DNA from: Inia geoffrensis
Taxonomy: Eukaryota > Chordata > Mammalia > Artiodactyla > Iniidae
Length of the DNA: 64,000 nucleotides
Assembly (NCBI GenBank): GCA_036417435.1
Contig: CM070903.1
Location: forward strand, 61,356,001-61,420,000
Direction of reading: 5' to 3'
The translations under genes and the position numbers were made by a program. Of the stretch, positions 1-10,507 are shown one piece after another (the stretch's first letter is position 1; each line of letters begins with the position of its first letter). The notes under the pieces are model-generated. The model saw nothing but the letters and a program-made list of their open reading frames with translations, was not told where the DNA came from and ran no database searches.

Positions 1-1260
1 TTTTAAGAGACTGCCAAACTGTTTTCCGAAGGGACTGCATTATTTTACATTCCTATCAGCAATGTATGAGGATTCTCATTTCTCCACCTCCTCGCCAACA
101 TTTGTTATTGTCTGTCTTCTTAAAAATTTTTTAGTCATTCTCTAATGAAAATGAGAGAATGTATTTATAATCAACTTTTCTTTTTCAGTAAAATATCCAT
201 TAAAATATTTTGGCATTTTTAGATTGAGTTGTCTTCTTATTATTGAGTTGTAATTGTTCTTTGTATATTCTGGATACAAGTCCTTTATCAGATATGAGTT
301 TTGCAAATATTTTGCAAGCCAGTCTGCTGTTTCTAATTAGTGTCTTTTGAAGTGCAAAGTTTTAAATTTTCACAAGATCAATTTATCGCTTTTTTCTTTT
401 TTAAGGTGCTTATAGTGTTATATCTAAGAAATCTTTGTCTATCCTAAGGTCCAAAGATTTCTACCTAGGTTTTCTTTTAAAAGTTTTATTGTTTAGCTCT
501 TACATTTAATTCTATGATCCATATTGAATTAATATGGGGGAGTGATGGTCTAATTTCATGTTTATGCATATGAATATCCAACTGTCCTAACACCATTTGT
601 TTAAAAGGCTCTCCTTTCGCTAACAGATTGCCTTTTTTTGAAAATCAATTAACCATAAATGTAAGGATTTCTTTCTAGACTTTTAATTCTGTTCAGTTAT
701 CTATATATCTATTCTTATGCCAATACCATATTGTCTTCTTTTTTTTTTTTTTTTTTTGCGGAACGCGGGCCTCTCACTGTTGTGGTCTCTCCCGTTGCGG
801 AGCACAGGCTCCGGATGCGCAGGCCCAGCGGCCATGGCTCACGGCTCCAGCCGCTCCGCGGCATGTGGGATCTTCCCGGACCGGGGCACGAAGCCGCGTC
901 CCCTGCATCGGCAGGCGGACTCTCAACCACTGAGCCACCAGGGAAGCCCCATATTATCTTGATAACTGTAGCTTTATAGTGAGTTTTGAAATTGGAAAGT
1001 AAACATTCTCCAAATATGTTCTTTTCAAAAATAATTTTGGCTATTCTGAATCTTTTGCATTTCCAAATAAATTTTACAATCTGCTTATAAGTTTCTGATA
1101 AAGAAAAAAAAAAGAAGGTCTGCTGGACTTTTGAGATGGATTACATGAAATATATAGATAAATTTGGAGAGAGAACTGCCATCTTAACAATACTGAGTCT
1201 TCCAATCCAAGAACATGGGATCTCTAAGTCCTTGTTCATTTTTATTTCTTTAAAAAATAT
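1..1260 (-). mobile_element. Old L1 (L1M-type) 3' half, antisense, interrupted by a SINE
   Basis: The sequence matches the antisense of the mammalian L1 ORF2 and 3' region in order: the segment around 5-110 (CTGTTTTCC, then CACCTCCTCGCCAACA), the 'TTGTATATTCTGGATACAAG' block near 258, the 'CCATTTGTTT' block near 592, and 'CATCTTAACAATACTGAGTC' near 1180. Many small indels mark it as old and nonfunctional. It continues off the left edge. A CHR SINE is inserted at 738. Confidence 0.8.
738..948 (-). mobile_element. CHR-type tRNA-derived SINE
   Basis: A full-length about 210-bp copy in reverse orientation: poly-T first, ending GGGAAGCCC. Flanking duplications CCATATTGTCTT (726-737) and CCATATTATCTT (949-960) match 11 of 12. 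It is inserted in the antisense L1. Confidence 0.95.
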
Positions 1261-1271
1261 ATATATAGAGA

Positions 1272-1890
1272 GAGGTGAAATTCACATAACATAAAATTAA
1301 CCATTTTGAAGTGAACAATTCAGTGGCATTTAGTACATCTATCAACTGTGCAAGCACTACCTCTATCTAGTTCCAAAACATTTTCATCACCCCCAAAGAA
1401 AATCATGTACCCATTTAAGCAGTTACTCCCCATTCCCTCCCTATCTACCCTTGGAAACCACCAATCATTATTCTGTCTCTGTGGACTTATCTATTCTGGA
1501 TATTTCATATAAATGAAATCATAAAATATGTGACCATTATGTCTGGCCTCTTCCATTTAACATAGTGTTTTTGAGGTTCACCTGCATTGTAACATGTATC
1601 AGTACTTCATTCCTTTTTATGGCTGGATAATATTCCATTTTACATATATATATGTAAAATGGAATTATATATATGTGGTATATATATATATTATCTATAT
1701 AATGGGATCATATATACTATATATGTGATATATATATATCACATGTAATTTTAGCTATTATGAATAATGTTACTATGAACATTTCTATGCAAGGATTTGA
1801 ACATTTGTTTCCAATTTGGGGGGTACATATATAGGAGTGGAATTGATGGATCATATAGCAATGCTATACTTAACTTTTTGAGGTAAAGGT
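1272..1890 (-). mobile_element. L1M 3' end fragment, antisense, with TA-rich expansion
   Basis: This matches the classic antisense L1M tail: 'ATTCAGTGGCATTTAGTAC', 'CTAGTTCCAAAACATTTTCA', 'TATTCTGGATATTTCATATA' and 'GTATCAGTACTTCATTCC' occur in the expected order. A TA-rich palindromic block (1632-1745) interrupts it where the consensus reads 'TATTCCATTGTATGG'. Confidence 0.75.
1632..1745. repeat. TA-rich palindromic repeat
   Basis: 1632-1665 is a perfect 34-bp palindrome (17-bp arms: ATTCCATTTTACATATA and its complement). It is followed by alternating TA runs and a second palindrome at about 1723-1742 (GTGATATA...TATCAC). Confidence 0.9.
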
Positions 1891-2912
1891 CCTTGTTTTT
1901 AAAGGGAGAACATGTCCACTAGGGGATGAGAATCCCATTAAGCTTTAAGTTATAGTTTCCACCTAGTCATTTAGAGCTCCTTGTGCCAGCAGACCAACAG
2001 GCAAGTGATGGAGCATCCTGGATGATTGAGTCCTGATCATCAGAAGAAGTTAGGGATGTTGTTACACAGTGGGGACAGGGAAGAATACATCTGCTACCTG
2101 GATGATCCACTGAGGTGTCTCTTTGTATTCCTTCATTTATTTTTATGGTAATGGATAAGTGTAGCAGCCACGGCCTGAGAAAGTTGCCATGTCCCTCAGG
2201 ATCACTCTACCAGGTAAGCCACCTGGACGAGTAGAGTGATAATCAATAGTGAGGGGAATCTAGAATAGACAGTAGAAAGGGAAATGATGAGAATTACCTT
2301 GTCTTTGACACCATTTGCTGTGGCAGAGATTATAGTCCATTCCACTAACTTTCCATAGGAAGAGAACAACTAGATTCCTGAGGGAGCTGTTTCTAGAATT
2401 TACTATATGAGGAAAAGTGAAGCCGAATGGCATAAAGGGTGAACTGTAGTGGATCCTGCGGTGTGCCACCCAGATCACTCTTCAGGAATTTGTTCCCCCA
2501 GTTGCTAGGAGTATTGACAGCTGAAACCTTTCAACTGAAGAGAGTTTCCTTGCCTAAGTCATGCTTCCTTCCCAGAGGTAGCCTGCATCCAATTACTGGT
2601 TGGGACCCTGCTCCTTCAAGAACTCCCTGTAGGATCATCTAAGATTTTTGTGTGACTGCAACACTGTTCAATTCTTCCCTCTGTTGAATCCTACTTCCTT
2701 CAAGTATAGGTGTTGCTCCTTAAGGCATACCCCATTAAATTTATCCATTTAGGATGAAAATTTCCTTCTTAGAGTTTCAATATGATCACTAAGAGTCTAT
2801 GCAATTTGAGTTGGGTCATTAAAAATGGAATATACCAATCATGCAGAATAATGAGTCCATGGTACTCTGAACTGGTTAAACAATATTTAGAAGATTGGAT
2901 TCTATTTGTGGC

Positions 2913-2919
<7 letters not shown>

Positions 2920-2987
<68 letters not shown>

Positions 2988-3176
2988 TACACAGGCCTGT
3001 CACTGTTGTGGCCTCTCCTGTTGTGGAGCACAGGCTCCGGACGCGCAGGCTCAGCGGCCATGGCTCATGGGCCCAGCCACTCCGCGGCATGTGGGATCTT
3101 CCCAGACTGGGGCACGAACCCGTGTCCCCCGCATCAGCAGGCAGACTCGCAACCACTGCGCCACCAGGGAAGCCCC
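2920..3176 (-). mobile_element. CHR SINE with a (TA)n(TG)n tail
   Basis: The SINE body (about 2986-3176) is reverse oriented. Its 3' tail is not poly-A but a TA run followed by a TG run (2917-2985 on the plus strand). A perfect 13-bp duplication, TGTGGCCTCATAT, flanks the whole unit (2907-2919 and 3177-3189), so the microsatellite sits inside the insertion. Confidence 0.95.
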
Positions 3177-3588
3177 TGTGGCCTCATATTTTAAGAGGAA
3201 CACTAACAACATGGTTACATCCAGAGGAAAGCAACCAAGATAGAAAGTGTAAGAAAATGTACCTTGAAGTAGAGATATAGGGATTGAAACTTTGGAGAAT
3301 TGTCTTAATCGCACAAAGGCTATCATTGAGAAGATGGAACAGAGGAGAGAATAGGGACCAAAAGGTGGATTTTATAAGAAGGCAAATTTTGGCTTAAAAG
3401 AGGGCGGGATTTTCTAAAGGGTAACTTGTTATATGTCTTGGAAAGAAGTGAGCCAGCTCCTTAATGCAACTGGATGATAATGAATCAGAGATGTTAGAGA
3501 GTTCTACAATAACCAGGGGATTGGAGTAAAGTCCCCTCCAACCCTCAAATCCCATAATTATACACTGTGATGAATTGCAAGCTTTTTT

Positions 3589-3929
3589 TAAAAAAATAAA
3601 TTTATTTATTGGCTGTGTTTGGTCTTCCTTGCTGTGCACGGGCTTTCTCTAGTCGCAGCGAGCGGGGGCTACTCTTCGTTGTGGTGCGTGTGCTTCTCAT
3701 TGTAGTGGCCTCTCTTGTTGCAGAGCAAGGGCTCTAGGCATGCAGACTTCAGTAGTTGCGGCACGTGGGCTCAGTAGCTGTGGCTTGCGGGCTCTAGAGC
3801 ACAGACTCAGTAGCTGTGGCGCATGGGCTTAGTTGCTCCACGCATGTGGGATCTTCCCGGACCAGGAATCGAACTCGTGTCCCCTGCATTGGCAGGCGGA
3901 TTCTTAACCGCTGCACCACCAGGGAAGCC
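3589..3929 (-). mobile_element. Long CHR-type SINE (about 340 bp)
   Basis: Reverse oriented, ending ACCAGGGAAGCC, with the longer internal region (repeated GGGCT...CAGTAG units) that distinguishes it from the 210-bp copies. Flanked by TGAATTGCAAGC (3571-3582) and TGAACTGTAAGC (3930-3941). Confidence 0.93.
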
Positions 3930-4465
3930 TGAACTGTAAGCTTTTTAAGTCTTTACTATGGAGTTTTATGGAGTCTGCTCAAACCATAATGCAAGACTCA
4001 ATTATGTTTGTTTTTCTTAAAGGAAAAACACCCTTCTCCACCTTAGTCAGTCTGAAGCGGTGCTACATGGAGTAGGAGACCTACATGATATTCCCTCAGC
4101 TTTCCTCCTCAGCCCCTAATTGCTGTTGAATTAGTTTTTTTTCTTAAGACACGGAGAAGCAACGAAGAGTTGTTTCTGAACAGTTTTGACTTTTATTAAT
4201 AAGCATATTTGTAGGCTTTTAGGGCTCAGAAGATAATTTATATCCTTCTAGAATTATTTTAACTTGTTTCATCATAGTTTAGGAATTCAGACTTATCACT
4301 TTTACTGATAAGAAAGTTGAGTTCCAGGAAGTCTGCAGATTTGACTCAGGGCCACTAAAAGGACTATATGCCAAGGCTGAAATCAGACCTCTTATATTCT
4401 GAATGACAGAGCTCTGTACACTTCCCCAAGTCATCCAAATTCCAAGTCCTCCTGCCTTTCAGATC

Positions 4466-4940
4466 GCTTTCACCATAGCTTATGGATTTATTTGTGTTCC
4501 CACAAAAAGATATGTTGAAGTTCTAATTTCCCAGAACCTGTAAAGGTGACCTTATTTGGAAATAGGGTCTTTGCTGATGTAATTGAGTTAAGATGGGGTT
4601 ATATCAGATTAGGGAGGGACCTAATTCAATGACTGATAAGAAGAGTGAAATTTGGACATGGACACACAGGAGAGAACCCCATATGAAGATGGAAGCAGAG
4701 ATTGGAGTCATGCTGCCACAAGCTATGGAACACCAAGGATTGTTGGCAGCTGCCAGAAACTAGGAAGTGGCAACGAAGGATCTTCCCTTATAGCCTTTGG
4801 AGAGAGCATGGCCCTGCCGACACCTTGGCTTTGGACTCCAGCTCCCGGAACTGTGAAAGAATAAACTTCTTTATTGTTGTTTTAAGCCACCAAGTTTGTA
4901 GTAATTTGTTACAGTAGCCCCAGGAAACTACTGCACCAGA
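4466..4940 (+). mobile_element. MLT1 (ERVL-MaLR) LTR
   Basis: It matches the MLT1 pattern: 'ATGTTGAAGTTCTAATTTCC' near 4512, 'TTTGGAAATAGGGTCTTTGC' near 4555, 'GGAACTGTGAAAGAATAAA' near 4848, then 'TTTAAGCCACCAAGTTTGTA' near 4881. A solo LTR with no visible internal region. Confidence 0.8.
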
Positions 4941-5472
4941 TCCAATGCACTTGTCTCAGGAGGGAAGAGATGGAGAAAGAGAAAAGCATGTTTGGCTCAG
5001 ACGTCATGAGGAACAAAGCTGGAAAGTCCTAAGGAATAGATGTGTTCTGCTGCTTTTTCCTGGCCAGGAGAGGAAGAGAAGCCCTGAGGTCACTTTAGCA
5101 AGCAAGCATCTGCCGTCAGTCTGGTGTTAGATCATGCCACACTTGTGTACTTGGCTGTGTGAACAGGGAAGGGGACTAGCCAATTGCCTAACAATCTGAC
5201 TACAAATTCAGCCAAGTATCTTGGGCACATTTGGGGAATAAAAGACAAGAGAAAAATCAGTTTCAAGTGGGAGGCTGAACAGATTATGTCTAATAACTTG
5301 AGACTATTAGAGAATCAGCAAAGAGAAAGAAAGGTGGGCTGTGAACCAGATAGTTAGCATAGAAACAGCTGCTTGGGGGGAAATAATAATAATAATATCA
5401 ATGATAATAACAATCTCTTACATTTGTTAGAGCTTTGTAGTTAATAAAACACTTTTAATATCAGCTATTTAG

Positions 5473-5682
5473 GGCTTCCCAGGTGGCGCAGTGGTTGAGA
5501 GTCCACCTGCTGATGCAGGGGACACGGGTTCGTGCCCCGGTCCGGGAAGATCCCACAGGCCGCGGAGCGGCTGGGCCCGTGAGCCATGGCCGCTGAGCCT
5601 GCACGTCCGGAGCCTGTGCTCCGCAACGGGAGAGACCACAACAGTGAGAGGCCTGCGTACCACAAAATAAATAAATAAATAA
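5473..5682 (+). mobile_element. CHR-type SINE
   Basis: Full length, starting GGCTTCCCAGGTGGCGCAG and ending in an (AAAT)n tail. Flanked by a perfect 16-bp duplication, AATATCAGCTATTTAG (5457-5472 and 5683-5698). Confidence 0.96.
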
Positions 5683-7831
5683 AATATCAGCTATTTAGTC
5701 TTTCAATGGTCTATGTAGAAGGCTAGGTCTTCAGGTCACCATTTTACTAATGAGGAGGTTGGAACACATAGAGGTGAAATACTTGCCCAAGGGCGCTTGT
5801 CCCTGCTAGTCCTCCAGTCTTTTTGATTCATTTCTGTCCGTTGTTTTTCCCATAAGCTGGTCAGAGAAACCTTGGGTGCAGCCCAGCCCCCTCTCTGGGG
5901 CACATCCATCCTCAGTGGCCTATGGCCATCTCTCCGCTCATCCCAGTACCCAGCAGACTGCACAAAGCAGGGACTTGATGCACAGTGGTGGAGGCTGGGT
6001 GATTAATTGAGGTGAGGGTAGGTGGAGCGAGAGGTCCCAAGTCTTGTGCTTGGCACAGACTTCAGGTTCGGCCTCTGCCAGTGTGTGCTACAAAGCTGAG
6101 CTGCCTGGCATCACCCTCAACTGAGTCTCCGTGGCAGGAGGTAGTCATGGAAACTCAGTCCCTTTCTAAGCTGATGAGGAGAGAATTAGGTAGAAAGGAG
6201 GAATCAAATTAATTGCCTGTCATCCGCTCTCTGCTCTCTGTGTGTTGATTCAAATTAAGTTTTTTCAGTTTTCTGATGTCAGCAGATACCATACGATCAG
6301 AGCACAGGCCAGGGAGTCAGGATCTCCAGGAAACAGCCAGTTTTTAGCAAGTCCCTTAACCTGTCTCTCTGTTTAGTTCTGACCCAAGCATTCAGAAAAA
6401 CAAATCTCTCTGCCTGACCTCCCTTGATTTCTGACCTAAACTCTCTGAACTGCCTTATTTTAATCATCTTTGACTCTACAGACACCCAACCAGCCATCCC
6501 TCCTCTTGTAGAGAAAAGAGCAGAGAATTCAAATCGAATTCTGCGTTTGCTGAAATTGACTCCAGCTCAGCGAGAGGTAGTTACGTTAGTCAGTGATAAA
6601 AGTTCTGTGATGCGCGTTGCCCACCTGGAGGAAAGTGGAGGCAAAATCTTGAGATTTTCTGGGAGAGGTGTCGCCACCAGCTCAGCTGCCACCTGAGCAG
6701 AGCCAGAAGATGTCTCCAAAGATGCGGCCCTTTCCTTTCCTGTGCTATCTGTAAGATCATCTCTCTACAGCCAGTTGGAATTATTTGAGATTCCTTGCAT
6801 GTTCCTTGCTTGTTTGTTTCTTTAACTTTTCAGAGGTTTTCTCTGCCGAGAACACTCTTCCTACTTTTTCATTATGTCTCAACCCTGGCAACACGTCTGC
6901 GAAGCCTTCTCAAGGCAGAATATGGGATTTCCAGACACCATGTATTCCCTTTATTATAGATGACAAGCAGGTCATCACTGTACACAGGAATTCTACCTCT
7001 CCAGTGGTCTATAGGCTTCTGAAAGCAAGGACTATGTCTTCCTTGATCATGTTCCCAGCACCAAGCATCATGCCGAACACACAGAAGGTAATCAATCTAT
7101 TTATTGAATAAGGGACTGATTTAATAAATGAGTGATGAATGGAATGTTTTCAGGATGGTGTCTTAGAAGAAGAAAATATTTACTAAGGTCTAGAGTTGAA
7201 GGTTGATTGTAATCTGTTTGGATTTTGATGCTGTTTGCATTTCACCCAAGTAGAATGGACTGCGGTGAGGTGTCTTTGGGCTCCAGACCTGGTTTTGCCC
7301 CAAGAATTCTGCTCTGCTTTATTCAGGCCAACATCTCTCCAGAGTCATACTGGCTCTGAAAGTAGAGAGCTCTGAGGTCAAGTGTACCGATTCATGTTGG
7401 GAATGTAGGGTTGGAAGAGATAGAATGCAGAATCCCAGGATGAAGAGGCTGAAGTGAGTGCTTGGGAGATGTGTTTGGGATTCCCCTAGGAGGCTCTTCC
7501 TAGATCAGAAGAAAATCCTGGGAAGGAGATGTTGTCTCCTAATAGATACTATCTAGGGAAAAAAGTGCCTCTCAGTTTAGCGATGGAGATGACAATACGA
7601 TTTTATCCTTGTATCTGTATGGAGCTTATAGCTTTTATGGGCTTCTCAGGGAGTGGGGTAAAGTAGAAAGAGCACTGAACTAGGATTCAGAGGATTTGCA
7701 TACTTGTGTGTCATTATCCAACCATGGGACAGCAATTCCCGGCCTCGCTTTCCTTTTCTGTAAATGAAGGAGAGGGTAGAACCAAATACTCCCTCGGGTC
7801 TGTTCCATGATTCTATAAAAATAGGTTATGC

Positions 7832-8037
7832 GGGTTTCCCTGGTGGCGCAGTCATTGAGAGTCCGCCTGCCGATGCAGGGGACACGGGTTCGTGCCCCGG
7901 TCTGGGAAGATCCCACATGCCGCGGAGCAGCTGGGCCCGTGAGCCATGGCCGCTGAGCCTGCGCGTCCGAAGCCTGTGCTCCGCAACGGGAGAGGCCACA
8001 AAAGTGAGAGGCCCAGCTGCTCCGCGGCATGTGGGAT
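7832..8037 (+). mobile_element. CHR SINE with an inverted 3' end and no poly-A
   Basis: The 5' part is a normal copy (GGTTTCCCTGGTGGCGCAG). After GTGAGAGG the expected CCGCGTACCGC(A)n end is replaced by 8010-8037, an exact reverse complement of the element's own 7910-7937 (28 of 28). Flanking direct repeats ATAGGTTATGC lie at about 7821-7831 and 8036-8046. Confidence 0.92.
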
Positions 8038-8221
8038 AGGTTATGCATGTCCCATGTGACTTGTTCAGAGGTTGAATACAGCAGGAGAGTGAGAGTAATG
8101 CCTTGGGCTGGGTTCTCAGGAAAGTCTAAGGCAGAGGTAAGTGGGGCAGGGTGAGGCTCTCCCAGGGATCTTGCTCCAACTTTTTCTCCCCACCCCTTTG
8201 CCACTCTGGTGGGAGGCAGTG

Positions 8222-8360
8222 CACCATAGTAGTTAATTGCATGGCCTGGGAATCAGGCATGCCCTTGAATCCCGGCTCTGCCACTTACAGACTGTGTGAC
8301 CTGAGGCAAATTTCTTAACCTCCCTCTGTCTCAGTTTCCTCACCTACAAAATGATGTTTA
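8222..8360 (+). mobile_element. MIR SINE
   Basis: The core matches MIR: 'TCCCGGCTCTGCCACTTAC', 'CTGTGTGACCTGAGGCAA', 'CTTAACCTCCCTCTGTCTCA' and 'GTTTCCTCACCTACAAAATG' in order. Confidence 0.88.
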
Positions 8361-8918
8361 TCTTCCGGAAGTCATCATAAGGGTTGGATGACCTGATGTA
8401 AAGAAATGCAACAAAATATTTGCTATCACTTTTCCTCACAAATATATGAATACTGATGCTGTTTATATTTCTCTCTGTAAAACTCTGATTTTGACATGAA
8501 ATTCAGTGGGCTTTCACCCCACTCTCCCACCCATTTGCTGTTTATTTTGCTTGAAAAAAACTTAGGAATCACGTACTTTGACTTCTTCTGATATTTAATT
8601 GTCTCAGTCCCTAGTTCTGCTTGTACCATAAACCTGTTGAGCTAGATGGCTCCAGGTACAAGAACTAGTGGGCAGACAGCATTGTTATCAATGATAACAT
8701 TTAAAAATATTGGCATTAAAAGCATTCAGGAGTAACATAACTGACTCACTGGGAGGGGGGGAATATATATTTCCTCTTTATACACTTAAGGGTTAGAGGA
8801 ATAAGAAGGGGCAAGGGACACCTCAGATTCCATATAAAATTCCTGTGTATTTTGAGATTTTAACAGCATTGCAGCAGGTATCTGTCACGCCTATGCCTTA
8901 ACAGGTCTTAACAGTAAA

Positions 8919-9092
8919 TTTATTGAAGCGCAGGATGATAACATTTCATAAATTATCTACAGATTGTATCTTGATTCTGTAATCAAGAAGAAATAGCTTC
9001 TGTAGGTGAAAAGGTAAATGTGAGGATATTCAAGTTTCTTATAAATGCAATTTTGAATGACGTTTACACATTGTTTCTATTATACCTTTAAT
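8919..9092 (-). terminator. DRD3: Candidate DRD3 polyadenylation signals
   Basis: Reading down the minus strand from the DRD3 stop, the first AATTAAA-type hexamer I see is ATTAAA at 9092-9087 and the first canonical AATAAA is at 8924-8919, about 1.2 and 1.4 kb past the stop. I see no strong GU-rich element beside either. The 3' end could equally use a weaker hexamer nearer the stop or lie further away. Confidence 0.25.
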
Positions 9093-9443
9093 CTCAATTG
9101 TGAGAGGATAATGTTTAGCATCTGCATTAGGACTTTACAAAGACTGTCCATATGATGGCTTTGGGCAGCTAGTCTGTCTCAGTTCTTGTGTCCTCTGGCA
9201 GTTTAGGTGGGTCCCTACCACCCTTAGACAAGTAAACTGCCAAATACAGGAGCAGGTGGTGGGCTCCTTGAGCGCAGGAGCTGTCTTATTCAATGTCATA
9301 TTTCCAGAGCCTGGGAGGTGAATGGCACCTTGCAGACACTTAATAGTTAATGGGTTTCAGGGTCTGAAAATATTGGATCTCTGTTAAGCAGGAGATGGAG
9401 ATGCCTGGGTAGGAAAACCTCACGGTGTTATGAAAACACATCT

Positions 9444-9519
9444 AAAACACGCTCGGCTTTGGAAACAGCAAAAAAAACAAAAAAAACAAAAAAAACAAAA
9501 CAAAACAAAAAACACGCTC
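9444..9519 (+). mobile_element. Very short A-rich retro-insertion with duplication
   Basis: Direct repeats AAAACACGCTC at 9444-9454 and 9509-9519 bracket only 15 nt (GGCTTTGGAAACAGC) followed by an (A7-8 C)n and A4C-rich tail. It looks like a drastically 5'-truncated L1-mediated insertion. Confidence 0.6.
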
Positions 9520-10310
9520 TGAACCACAAGATTCAACAGTGATACTGCAGTGGGCATTGTCATTCCTTTGTCACTTAACATCCCCATCTTAAATTACTCT
9601 GGAACTGAGACTCTGAGAGTAAGGAAATGGCATCAAAGGGGCTTCTTAGCTAGAGCTAAAATACAGGGGGAGCAAGGCTTGAAAAGGAAGCCCAGGTCCC
9701 AGTGTGGGACCATGTTTCCCTCAGGGTGAGGAATTTCCCAAATCAAATGTAGCCAATCAGATTCCACAGAGAGGTGGACTCATTGGCCTTGCTATTGTAT
9801 TTCAGGATGCAATGAATGAAAGGAATGACCGAAGAGAGTGGGCCCATAAAAGTACAAGGTTAGCCTGACAGTTAATTAGAAGGTTGAAGGAAGTGAGACT
9901 GGCTGTCTGCAAGACAGTTTACTGGCTGAGATTTCAAGGACCCTTGGCAAGTTGAGAATTATGAGATCTGTTCATTTTTCCTTTGTTATAGTGAATCATG
10001 CCTCTGATGAAAACTGTGTTTGTGTGTGGAGTCATGTTCTATGACTTCTCGCCGAATTACTGCTTATCACTTGGGGGTCTCCGAACGACTTGAAGATTGC
10101 CAGAGTGAAGTCAGAGTTTAGCTGGGGAGGTAGAACTGTCTGTTCTGGAGGAAGCAGTTCATTACACCTGCTACTCAGGGACATCTTGCCTTCAGGAATC
10201 TTCTTCCTGCCACATGCCAGCAGACATCGCACTGCATTTTGAGCAGGCCCTGGCCAGTGGCCCGGTGGCCTGGCAGCTAAAGTTGGGCACAGGGAGTCTT
10301 CCCTCCTCCT

Positions 10311-10507
10311 TCAGCAAGACAGGATCTTGAGGAAGGCTTTTCGGAACTCGATGTTGAAGGTGGTATAGATCACAGGGTTCAGGGCGCTGTTCACGTAGCC
10401 CAGCCACGTGGTGGCACTGTAGAGCTCTGGGGACACGTGGCATGCTTGGCAGTGGGCATTGAGAATGTGGGTCAAGAAGAAGGGCAGCCAGCAGACAATG
10501 AAGGTCC
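10311..10507 (-). CDS. DRD3: DRD3 last coding exon 6 (residues 336-400 and stop)
   Basis: A 197-nt coding segment beginning after the acceptor AACCTAG|GG and ending in TGA at 10313-10311. It encodes the rest of TM6 with the CWLP toggle-switch motif (Cys341, Trp342, Pro344), Phe345, Phe346 and His349, the third extracellular loop with a Cys355-Cys358 pair, TM7 with Tyr373 and NPVIY (379-383), and a very short tail, [11 protein letters not shown]. The terminal Cys fits the D3 pattern for palmitoylation and a PDZ-type C terminus. The 3' UTR continues toward lower coordinates; its end is not certain. Confidence 0.97.

Noticed and set aside
2782..3280. Frames rich in Tyr-Ile, Cys-Val or Thr-His repeats
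   Set aside because: They are translations of the TA/TG microsatellite and the SINE.
7832..7937. tRNA gene from A/B-box-like sequence at SINE heads (several copies)
   Set aside because: The heads are tRNA-derived but lack a tRNA fold with acceptor stem; they are SINE promoters, not tRNA genes.
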